Source of the DNA: Nitrosarchaeum sp.
GTDB lineage: Archaea > Thermoproteota > Nitrososphaeria > Nitrososphaerales > Nitrosopumilaceae
Direction of reading: 5' to 3'
NCBI GenBank assembly: GCA_013140415.1
Contig: JABFSW010000174.1
Span: forward strand, 1 to 5,060
Length of the DNA stretch: 5,060 bases
Made by a program: the position numbers and the translations under genes. The number at the start of each line of letters is the position of its first letter. Within the stretch, counting starts at the first letter, position 1. The notes beneath the pieces are model-generated. The model worked only from the letters and a program-made list of their open reading frames with translations. It was not told the DNA's origin and ran no database searches. Of the stretch, positions 1 through 5,044 are shown piece after piece.

Positions 1-330
1 TGATAATGCCTTATCATCTGTGTCTCCATTTCTGATTTTTACTAGTTTGTTTATTTTGTAGACATATACTATTCCATCCCCCTTTTCCCCTGTTCTGGCT
101 GTATCTTGAATTATTTTGACTATTTCATCTCCTGTATTATCTGGACAGAGAATTTCCAGCTTTGATTTTGGAATAAAATCACTGGTTTTATTTCTCAAAC
201 TTTTATGTGCTTTGTGTACTCCTGTTATCTGTACTTGATATACTGAAAAAGTTGGAATTCCATTTTTTGCTAATATTGCTTGAATATCTTGTAGCATTGA
301 GCTCCTAATTATTGCCTCTATTTTCAACAT
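1..330 (-). CDS. PII-family signal protein with atypical T-loop (partial, 3' end off window)
   Basis: This reading frame starts at ATG 330 and stays open to the window edge: 110 residues, against about 112 for a standard PII protein, so only the last few residues are probably missing. The N-terminus MLKIEAIIRSSMLQDIQAIL matches the PII first strand and helix, DFIPKSKLEI matches the strand after the T-loop, and TGEKGDGIVYVYKINKLVKI matches the C-terminal PII signature and nucleotide-binding region. PII proteins are trimers that bind ATP/ADP and 2-oxoglutarate and control ammonium transporters or nitrogen enzymes. By hand alignment to E. coli GlnB, the T-loop (residues 37-51) is three residues short, lacks the uridylylated Tyr51, and has His where Gln39 helps bind MgATP and 2-oxoglutarate. 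Lys90 is replaced by Ile87 and Arg101 by Lys98, while Arg103 is kept as Arg100. The family call is strong, but the ligand and target are unknown. It is divergent from the dehydrogenase gene. Confidence 0.88.
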   Translation of the reverse strand, partial: MLKIEAIIRSSMLQDIQAILAKNGIPTFSVYQVQITGVHKAHKSLRNKTSDFIPKSKLEILCPDNTGDEIVKIIQDTARTGEKGDGIVYVYKINKLVKIRNGDTDDKALS

Positions 331-354
331 CTTTTACCGCTTTTTGTCCACAAA

Positions 355-361
355 ACATAAA
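355..361 (-). promoter_or_regulatory. Probable TATA box for the PII-family gene
   Basis: On the minus strand this reads GGTTTATG, centred near 358. That is about 26-28 bases before the ATG at 330 and would place transcription start around 330-332, giving a leaderless or nearly leaderless mRNA. A second AT-rich block (TTAAAAAATATA) lies further upstream, near 378-390, and is a weaker alternative. The assignment rests only on spacing and composition. Confidence 0.45.
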
Positions 362-397
362 CCTTCCTGACTTTGCACTATATTTTTTAAGCAATCA

Positions 398-403
398 TTT
401 AAA
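398..403 (+). promoter_or_regulatory. Probable TATA box for the dehydrogenase gene
   Basis: TTTAAA, within CATTTAAAAT, is centred near 401. This is about 26-28 bases before the GTG at 429, so transcription would start at about 427-429. The spacing fits a leaderless archaeal mRNA and supports GTG 429 over upstream in-frame start codons, which lie upstream of or inside this element. Confidence 0.55.
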
Positions 404-428
404 ATTCCCATTTACACTATTTTTGATT

Positions 429-1448
429 GTGTATAAAATCTCATTAATTACTGGTGATGGAATCGGACCTGAACTCTCTAATTCTGCGGTATCTATCTTG
501 AATACCATTAATGACAAACTTGATTTGAAATTTGATATTACAAAATTACATGCAGGAGATTCGTCATTAAAAGAAACTGGGAAAGCACTTCCTGATGAGA
601 CTATATCCACAATTAAAAAATCTGATGCTTGTTTAAAGGCGCCAGTTGGTGAGAGTGCAGCTGATGTCATTGTTGTATTAAGACGCATTCTTGATCTTTA
701 TGCCAATATTCGACCCGCAAAATCATACCCTCACATGCCTGCATTAAGAGATGACATTGACATGGTAATTGTCAGAGAGAATACTGAGGATCTTTACACT
801 GGTAAAGAATTCAGCTTGGGAGACTCTGCTGTTGCATTGAGAATAATTTCAGAGTATGCTTCAAAAAGAATTGCAAAATATGCATTTGAAACTGCAAAGC
901 AGCGTAACTCTATGAAAAAAGTTACATGCGTTCATAAATCCAATGTAATGCGACTCACTGATGGATTATTTGCAAAATCTTGTAGTGAAGTAGCAAAAAG
1001 ATATCCGGATATTTTATTTGAACAAATGTATGTCGATGCATGTGCTATGAATCTTATTCGTCAACCAGAACAATTCGATGTCATAGTGACTACAAATTTG
1101 TTTGGCGATATTTTATCTGATGAATCATCTCAAGTTGTAGGAGGATTGGGCATGGCACCAGCTGCTAATATTGGTGATAATTTTGCATTGTTTGAACCAG
1201 TTCATGGTGCTGCATTTGATATTGCAGGAAAGAACATTGCAAATCCTTCATCATTTCTCTTATCTATTAAAATGATGCTTGATTGGCTTGGAACAAAACA
1301 TAATGATTCAAAATGTATTGTGATTGGCAAAAAACTAGAATCTGTTATTTTTGATTTGGTAAAAAGCGGTGTCAAAACTAAAGATATTGGCGGAGACAAG
1401 TCTACATCTGAATTTACTCAAGAAATTATTAATAGACTCAAAAATTAA
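429..1448 (+). CDS. NAD-type isocitrate/isopropylmalate-family dehydrogenase
   Basis: This cytoplasmic beta-decarboxylating dehydrogenase oxidises and decarboxylates a 2-hydroxyacid such as isocitrate (to 2-oxoglutarate) or 3-isopropylmalate. At 339 residues from GTG 429 it has the usual family length. Visible motifs are ITGDGIGPEL (7-16), the substrate arginines in LRRILDLYANIRP (84-96) and VRENTEDLY (115-123), the catalytic lysine in HKSNVMRLTDGLF (169-181), metal-binding aspartates in YVDA (203) and NLFGDILSD (227, 231), and cofactor loop EPVHGAAFDIAGKNIANP (256-273). Asp264 at the cofactor-selecting position suggests NAD rather than NADP. VRENTED and SNVMRLTDGLF look more like isocitrate or homoisocitrate enzymes than LeuB, but I cannot settle the substrate from sequence alone. 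The frame extends upstream to ATG 312, but those 39 codons overlap the PII gene and the promoter and do not resemble the family. TTG 423 is a minor alternative start. Confidence 0.92.
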   Translation: MYKISLITGDGIGPELSNSAVSILNTINDKLDLKFDITKLHAGDSSLKETGKALPDETISTIKKSDACLKAPVGESAADVIVVLRRILDLYANIRPAKSYPHMPALRDDIDMVIVRENTEDLYTGKEFSLGDSAVALRIISEYASKRIAKYAFETAKQRNSMKKVTCVHKSNVMRLTDGLFAKSCSEVAKRYPDILFEQMYVDACAMNLIRQPEQFDVIVTTNLFGDILSDESSQVVGGLGMAPAANIGDNFALFEPVHGAAFDIAGKNIANPSSFLLSIKMMLDWLGTKHNDSKCIVIGKKLESVIFDLVKSGVKTKDIGGDKSTSEFTQEIINRLKN

Positions 1449-1475
1449 GAAATTCTTTCAATGTGGGTACGAATT

Positions 1476-1490
1476 CTTTTTTGTATTTTA
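1476..1490 (+). terminator. T-rich terminator-like tract after the dehydrogenase gene
   Basis: A run of six T (1477-1482) followed by GTATTTTA lies about 28 bases after the TAA stop. Archaeal transcription commonly ends at such T tracts without a strong hairpin. The short repeated AATTCTTT in front of it (near 1451 and 1472) forms no convincing stem. Confidence 0.4.
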
Positions 1491-1543
1491 CCATATCTAC
1501 AAAAATGCCTGATAGTTTACATCAATAGAAAAAATTCACAATT

Positions 1544-1552
1544 TTTATAAAT
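1544..1552 (+). promoter_or_regulatory. TATA box for the small CxxC protein gene
   Basis: TTTATAAAT is a near-consensus archaeal TATA box centred near 1548, 26 bases before the ATG at 1574. Transcription would therefore start at or next to the start codon, giving a leaderless mRNA. This is good independent evidence that the 43-codon frame is a real gene. Confidence 0.65.
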
Positions 1553-1573
1553 TGTATATTCTAGAGTTTAATC

Positions 1574-1705
1574 ATGGTTGTTTGTAGTATTTGTAAAATA
1601 AATCAGAGTACATTAAAAATTACAGACGGTAATCCAAAATACAAAGGAAAGCCAATTTGTAAGGAATGCCACGAGTATCGAAAACTCTTAAAAGAAACCG
1701 AATAG
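1574..1705 (+). CDS. Small zinc-ribbon-like CxxC...CxxC protein (43 aa)
   Basis: This short frame runs from ATG 1574 to TAG 1703-1705 and encodes 43 residues beginning MVVCSICKIN. It has two CxxC pairs, Cys4/Cys7 and Cys29/Cys32, separated by a 21-residue stretch rich in Lys, Gly and Pro. This is the arrangement of a single treble-clef or ribbon zinc site. After the second pair (CKECHEYRKLLKETE) comes a short basic, probably helical tail. No signal peptide or membrane segment is present. The near-consensus TATA box 26 bases upstream and the cysteine pattern make it a likely real gene despite its size. I do not recognise a named family. Small zinc-binding proteins of this kind in archaea may bind nucleic acid or protein partners, but that role is inference. 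It meets the minus-strand 82-residue gene tail to tail, with one base between stop codons. Confidence 0.75.
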   Translation: MVVCSICKINQSTLKITDGNPKYKGKPICKECHEYRKLLKETE

Positions 1706-1738
1706 TCTATTTGGTTTCTTTACTTTTATTTTTATTTA
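1691..1738. terminator. Palindromic, probably bidirectional terminator spanning two convergent stop codons
   Basis: Positions 1691-1721 form a near-perfect inverted repeat. The arm AAAGAAACCGAATA (1691-1704) pairs with 1708-1721 around the loop GTC, giving 14 pairs on the plus-strand RNA including one G-U. On the minus-strand RNA that pair becomes an A-C mismatch. A T-rich tract (about 1719-1737) follows on the plus side, so plus-strand transcripts have a hairpin followed by a U-rich tract. On the minus side the arm is followed by a weaker T-rich stretch inside the small CxxC gene. Both stop codons lie within the palindrome. Confidence 0.6.
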
Positions 1739-1955
1739 CCCAATCCTCATACATTTTGATTAGTTCATCTACATCATTTCCATTTTCAGAATAAGTGACT
1801 ATTACGCCAAAGGTCCCTTTTTTATCATGTCCTCTTGCAAAATAACCCCAAAAAGAATCTGGTAATTTCTGAAAGCTGTTGGAGTCATGTGATACCCCAA
1901 TTAGATTATTCCCTATGACTTCTACTACTTTTTTTGCGTCTGTTTGTTCTATCAT
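1707..1955 (-). CDS. Hypothetical protein (82 aa)
   Basis: This soluble 82-residue protein starts at ATG 1955 (MIEQTDAKKVVEVIGNNLIG) and ends with a Lys-rich tail (VNKNKSKETK). No catalytic motif, cysteine cluster, signal peptide or membrane segment is visible. The middle (SFWGYFARGHDKKGTFGVIV, residues 35-54) looks like beta structure with aromatic residues. Residues 61-77 look like an acidic-to-basic helix. I do not recognise the family and assign no function. It begins 41 bases downstream of the aspS stop, so it may be read through from aspS, or transcribed from its own weak TATA-like element near 1976-1986. It ends one base from the convergent CxxC gene. The plausible start, protein-like composition and tight packing support a real gene. 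Confidence 0.7.
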   Translation of the reverse strand: MIEQTDAKKVVEVIGNNLIGVSHDSNSFQKLPDSFWGYFARGHDKKGTFGVIVTYSENGNDVDELIKMYEDWVNKNKSKETK

Positions 1956-1975
1956 ATGATGTTGTTATTTCCTTT

Positions 1976-1986
1976 GCAATAAAAAT
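1976..1986 (-). promoter_or_regulatory. Possible TATA-like element or T tract between aspS and the 82-aa gene
   Basis: On the minus strand this reads ATTTTTATTGC, centred about 26 bases before the ATG at 1955. It could promote a leaderless transcript of the 82-residue gene. The T-run just after the aspS stop could equally act as a terminator for aspS. The sequence does not separate these two readings. Confidence 0.3.
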
Positions 1987-1996
1987 CTGAATTGAT

Positions 1997-3283
1997 TTAT
2001 GGACTTAGTCTATCTGGATCTCTTGGATAAAGTACAACTTCTCTTACATTGTCTATTCCAATAAGTGTAGTCATTAGTCTGTCTAATCCCATTCCCCAAC
2101 CAGAGTGAGGTGGCATTCCCCAATCAAATGTCTTGAGATGATCTGCAAATTGGGTTGGATCCAAACCCTGTTCTTTGAGTCTGGTTTTTAACATCTCTGA
2201 GTTATGTAGCCTAGTTCCTCCAGATGACAGCTCTAGATATCCAAATTGAAGATCAAATGAGCGTGATAATCTAGGATCTTCATCTTTTTCTCTTATGTAA
2301 AATGGCTTTAATTTCATTGGCCAATCAGTGAGGAAATAAAATCCAGGATGATTCTTTCCAATTATTCTTAAATGTGAATCAAGCAAATCATCTCCAAATT
2401 CTACTTTCTCCCCAACTTTTTTTAGTTCATCAATTACTTGAGTGTACGTTATCCTTTCAAAAGGGGATGTTGGAATTTCAATTGTATGGCCTATGTTTTC
2501 TTGTTCTTTTTTGCATTTCTCTGATGTAACTTTGTAAACTTCCATTATTAGTGATTCTAAAATATTCATTACATCATTATAGTCCATAAATGCAGCTTCA
2601 ATGTCTACACTTGTAAATTCACTAAGATGACGACCTGTATGTGAATTTTCTGCTCTATAGAAATTTGAAATTTCATAAACTCTCTCAAGTCCTATTGTCA
2701 TTTGCTCTTTGTATAACTGTGGGCTTTGAGCAAGATATGCAGTTTTACCAAAATAGTCCAATGAAAATAAATTTGCTCCTCCCTCACTTGCACTACCGAT
2801 TATTTTTGGTGTTGTAATTTCAATAAATTTTTTTGCTGCTAATGTTTTACGTAATATTTCCAACACATGATGTCTTAATTTAAAAATTGATGCAGTTTTT
2901 TGGTTTCGCATATCTAATGCACGATGATTTAATCTTGTATCGATGTTGCTTTCTACTCTTCCAATTGGGTCAACTGGTAATGGATGCACTGCCTTTGCTA
3001 ATACCTCTATTTCATCTGCTTTTATCTCAAAATTAAAATCTCGTGCCTTTGTTTCTTGTACAATTCCTCTTACGCTAATTACACTTTGACGGTTTAACTC
3101 TTCTAGATTGTCATTTAATTCCCCTTTTACTATTATCTGAGAAATTCCTGAAGCGTCACGTAATGTGATAAATGTCATCTTTCCTAGCTTTCTGAGATCT
3201 TCAATCCATCCTCCTAATACAACCTCTTTTCCAATAATGTCTGCATTTAATTCTGAAATATTGTGAGTTTTAACAAATCCCAA
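1997..3283 (-). CDS. aspS: Aspartyl-tRNA synthetase, archaeal type
   Basis: This class IIb synthetase activates aspartate with ATP and charges tRNA-Asp in the cytoplasm. If it is the non-discriminating type it also charges tRNA-Asn for later amidation. From the chosen TTG start it has 428 residues, typical of the archaeal form, which lacks the bacterial GAD insertion. An N-terminal OB-fold anticodon domain spans about residues 8-95 (VVLGGWIEDLRKLGKMTFIT). Then come motif 1 (around ITTPKI, 156-161), the aspartate/ATP site QSPQLYKEQ (186-194), motif 2 FYRAENSHTGRHLSEF (208-223, Arg210), and motif 3 GWGMGLDRL (395-403, Arg402). The C-terminus YPRDPDRLSP is characteristic of the family. I prefer TTG 3283 because it begins MGFVKTHNI, as in archaeal relatives, and follows a Shine-Dalgarno-like GCGTGA. 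TTG 3310 would add nine residues and overlap the upstream gene by 20 bases. Confidence 0.95.
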   Translation of the reverse strand: MGFVKTHNISELNADIIGKEVVLGGWIEDLRKLGKMTFITLRDASGISQIIVKGELNDNLEELNRQSVISVRGIVQETKARDFNFEIKADEIEVLAKAVHPLPVDPIGRVESNIDTRLNHRALDMRNQKTASIFKLRHHVLEILRKTLAAKKFIEITTPKIIGSASEGGANLFSLDYFGKTAYLAQSPQLYKEQMTIGLERVYEISNFYRAENSHTGRHLSEFTSVDIEAAFMDYNDVMNILESLIMEVYKVTSEKCKKEQENIGHTIEIPTSPFERITYTQVIDELKKVGEKVEFGDDLLDSHLRIIGKNHPGFYFLTDWPMKLKPFYIREKDEDPRLSRSFDLQFGYLELSSGGTRLHNSEMLKTRLKEQGLDPTQFADHLKTFDWGMPPHSGWGMGLDRLMTTLIGIDNVREVVLYPRDPDRLSP

Positions 3284-3290
3284 TTCATTT

Positions 3291-3296
3291 TCACGC
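3291..3296 (-). promoter_or_regulatory. Ribosome binding site deciding the aspS start
   Basis: GCGTGA on the minus strand resembles the archaeal GGTGA Shine-Dalgarno core. It contains the TGA stop of the upstream KH gene and ends seven bases before TTG 3283. This suggests that aspS translation is reinitiated or coupled to the upstream gene, and it favours TTG 3283 over TTG 3310. Confidence 0.45.
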
Positions 3297-3806
3297 TCTT
3301 TTTTCCTCAAATTCTATCTCAATGTCAAGGTTTCGGGCATTTTTGACAATCTGAATGACCTTGTTTGTGTCAATTGGGAATCTGGGCGTCCATTTTCCAG
3401 ATACAACTGCCTTTGTTTTTTGTACCCCACCTGGCGCCCAAACTAAATTGATTGACAAAATTTTTGTTGGAAAGAAGAGATCTTCTATGAATTTCTTGTC
3501 ATTTTCATCAGCTTCTACTAGCCATATTTTACCTTGAAATTGATCTTGAAGTAATCTGTAAAGTATGCGACTTTGCCTAACTATCATAATGTCATTTTTA
3601 TCTAAAGACAACACAAAGTTTCCATTAAATTCTTTACATGAATAAAGTGTAAATTTGTCAATTATGTGATTTGATTTGGCCAGTTGTGCTAGTTTGATTG
3701 ATGCATCAACATCCGCTTTTGTAATAATTCCTGATTCTATCTTACTCTCGCATTTTGGGCAAAGTACCATATTTTTTGCATCAAAATTACAAATTGGCAG
3801 TTTCAT
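3291..3806 (-). CDS. NusA-like/KH-type RNA-binding protein with N-terminal zinc-type cysteines
   Basis: This 171-residue protein starts at ATG 3806 (MKLPICNFDA). Cys6, Cys16 and Cys19 (CPKC) near the N-terminus, possibly with Cys57, look like a zinc site. The C-terminal half (from about residue 93, KIWLVEADENDKKFIEDLFF, then VWAPGGVQKTKAVVSG and TPRFPID) resembles archaeal proteins annotated as NusA-like transcription elongation factors with a KH fold, here with a glycine-containing PGG loop. The resemblance is recalled, not searched. The likely role is RNA binding in transcription or translation. The stop lies seven bases before aspS, so the two are probably co-transcribed. TTG 3833 would add nine residues but lies only a few bases from the TATA box, upstream of the predicted transcription start, so ATG 3806 is preferred. 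No catalytic motif is seen. Confidence 0.75.
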   Translation of the reverse strand: MKLPICNFDAKNMVLCPKCESKIESGIITKADVDASIKLAQLAKSNHIIDKFTLYSCKEFNGNFVLSLDKNDIMIVRQSRILYRLLQDQFQGKIWLVEADENDKKFIEDLFFPTKILSINLVWAPGGVQKTKAVVSGKWTPRFPIDTNKVIQIVKNARNLDIEIEFEEKRA

Positions 3807-3837
3807 TTGAATCGATTTTTTACATTCTGTCAAGTTG

Positions 3838-3845
3838 TTTATATC
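3838..3845. promoter_or_regulatory. TATA box of the KH-aspS operon, possibly shared with the divergent ABC gene
   Basis: On the minus strand this reads GATATAAAC, a good archaeal TATA box. It places transcription start near 3811-3814, a few bases before ATG 3806. On the plus strand the same bases read TTTATATC, which would put a start near 3867 and give the ABC ATPase mRNA a leader of about 21 bases. No better TATA is visible for the ABC gene. The minus-strand role is the more secure of the two. Confidence 0.5.
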
Positions 3846-3888
3846 CCTTAGTGCAAAACAGAAATTCTAGTTTGGATCTACTACATAC

Positions 3889-4821
3889 ATGGTCTTAATT
3901 GTAAATGGGCTTTCTGCTCAATACCATACATCAAAGGGATCTGTATATGCAGTAGATGACATAGACTTTGATTTGGCTGACGGCGAATCAATAGGCATTG
4001 CAGGAGAAAGTGCATGTGGTAAGAGCACTTTGGGTCTTTCTATTATTAGGATGCTTTTGGGAGGTACAACAAATGGAGAGATCCTTTTTGATGGTAATTC
4101 GATACTTAACATTTCAGAATCTGAGTTCACTGAGAAATTCAGATGGAAAAAAATCTCAATGATATTTCAGGGAGCGATGAATTCCCTTGATCCTGTATTT
4201 ACCATAAAAGAGCAATTCATTGAAATTCTAAAACAACATCACTTCAATGGTAATTTCGATGAGACAATTGTAAATGCAATTCATTCTGTAAGTTTGAATG
4301 ATGTTGTTTTAAAGAAATATCCTCACGAGCTCAGTGGTGGAATGAAACAAAGAGTGATAATTGCCATGGCATTATTACTAAAGCCAAAATTTGTTATTGC
4401 AGATGAGCCTACCACTGCCCTTGATGTTTTAATCCAGGCTCAAATTGTTAACCTCTTAAAAAAACTCAAAAAAAATGGCATGTCATTTATGCTAATTACC
4501 CATGATCTAGCAGTTTTATCTGAGATTGCTGATAAAATTGGAATAATGTATGGCGGACATATGGTTGAATTTGGTTCTTCTCATGAAATTTATCAAAACC
4601 CAAAACATCCTTACACCCAAGGACTCTTAGAGTCAATCCCAAAATTAAAAGGAAATGCTCCTAAATACATCAAAGGAATCCCTCCTAGTCTTTTAGAACC
4701 TCCAACTCAATGTCGTTTCATTGAAAGATGTCCACTTGCAATAGAAAAATGTAAAACAGTTCCACCAAAATTTAAAACTACAACTGGTTATGTTCGATGT
4801 TGGTTATATGATGATCTGTAG
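3889..4821 (+). CDS. DppD/OppD-type peptide ABC transporter ATP-binding protein
   Basis: This 310-residue protein is one of the paired ATPases of dipeptide/oligopeptide (or nickel) ABC importers and acts on the cytoplasmic face of the membrane. Visible motifs are Walker A GESACGKST (39-47; GESGSGKST is usual), Q-loop Gln94 in FQGAMNSLDP, signature LSGGMKQR (148-155), Walker B FVIADE (168-173), D-loop ALD (177-179) and switch His205 in LITHD. After YQNPKHPYTQGLL comes the C-terminal extension of the OppD/DppD family with cysteines 275, 281, 288 and 304, spaced C-x5-C-x6-C-x15-C. This pattern is reported to hold an iron-sulfur cluster in mycobacterial relatives. All ATPase motifs are intact. 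The start ATG 3889 gives the normal family length. No permease, binding protein or partner ATPase lies next to it in the window, so substrate and partners are unknown. Confidence 0.93.
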   Translation: MVLIVNGLSAQYHTSKGSVYAVDDIDFDLADGESIGIAGESACGKSTLGLSIIRMLLGGTTNGEILFDGNSILNISESEFTEKFRWKKISMIFQGAMNSLDPVFTIKEQFIEILKQHHFNGNFDETIVNAIHSVSLNDVVLKKYPHELSGGMKQRVIIAMALLLKPKFVIADEPTTALDVLIQAQIVNLLKKLKKNGMSFMLITHDLAVLSEIADKIGIMYGGHMVEFGSSHEIYQNPKHPYTQGLLESIPKLKGNAPKYIKGIPPSLLEPPTQCRFIERCPLAIEKCKTVPPKFKTTTGYVRCWLYDDL

Positions 4822-4839
4822 TTTATTTTTTATTTGATT
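4822..4839 (+). terminator. T-rich terminator-like tract after the ABC ATPase gene
   Basis: Immediately after the TAG stop the plus strand has a T-rich tract (TTTATTTTTTATTTGATTT), the usual composition of archaeal intrinsic termination sites. It lies inside the 3' coding end of the convergent small gene. No hairpin is seen. Confidence 0.35.
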
Positions 4840-5044
4840 TGAGATATTCATTTTCAATTTTTTTGAGATAAACTTCTTGAATTTTTAATATTTCTCTTTC
4901 AATAATATTTTTACAAATCATCTTTGCATATTTTATTAAATCATGCTGTACTCCTTCCACTTCAAATTCTTCAATCCTCTGAAATGATTCTTGTTGAAAT
5001 TTTATGGCTTCTCTAATCTCCGCACTTAGTTCTTCTATTTTCAT
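4823..5044 (-). CDS. Small helical protein of unknown function (start uncertain, possibly partial)
   Basis: From ATG 5044 this frame gives 73 residues (MKIEELSAEIREAIKFQQES...), almost all predicted helix by composition. It is rich in Glu, Lys and Ile, with heptad-like hydrophobic spacing, and ends ENEYLKSNKK. It has one cysteine (Cys44), no membrane segment and no known motif. The frame stays open from ATG 5044 to the window edge (the preceding codons read K-E-Y-Q-K), so the true start may lie outside and this may be the C-terminus of a longer protein. No clear ribosome binding site or TATA can be judged in the 16 bases available. Its TAA is one base from the TAG of the convergent ABC ATPase gene. 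I do not recognise the family. Confidence 0.6.
   Translation of the reverse strand: MKIEELSAEIREAIKFQQESFQRIEEFEVEGVQHDLIKYAKMICKNIIEREILKIQEVYLKKIENEYLKSNKK

Noticed and set aside
312..428. Upstream extension of the dehydrogenase reading frame to ATG 312
   Set aside because: The 39 extra residues do not match the family N-terminus, overlap the start of the PII gene on the other strand, and contain the probable TATA box of the dehydrogenase.
395..688. Minus-strand 97-residue open frame inside the dehydrogenase gene
   Set aside because: It is antisense to a well-supported enzyme gene and shows no recognisable motif.
1202..1399. Minus-strand 65-residue open frame inside the dehydrogenase gene
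   Set aside because: It is antisense to the conserved cofactor-binding region, with no motif or promoter support.
1449..1573. Possible small RNA or repeat in the 125-base gap after the dehydrogenase gene
   Set aside because: Only a T-rich tract and the TATA box of the next gene are visible. The repeated AATTCTTT is too short and too AT-rich to support a structured RNA or repeat element.
3284..3310. Earlier TTG start of aspS at 3310
   Set aside because: It adds a charged nine-residue stretch (MRKKERENE) that is unlike archaeal AspRS N-termini and overlaps the KH gene by 20 bases. TTG 3283 has a better-placed ribosome binding site. It is not fully excluded.
3355..3537. Plus-strand 60-residue open frame within the KH gene
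   Set aside because: It is antisense to the conserved C-terminal half of the KH protein and has no independent support.
3807..3833. TTG 3833 as start of the KH protein
   Set aside because: This codon lies only a few bases from the TATA box and upstream of the predicted transcription start, and the family-like sequence begins at MKLPIC.
3918..4130. Minus-strand 70-residue open frame within the ABC ATPase gene
   Set aside because: It is antisense to the Walker A region of an intact ATPase gene. Its Ser/Pro-rich composition is typical of a shadow frame.
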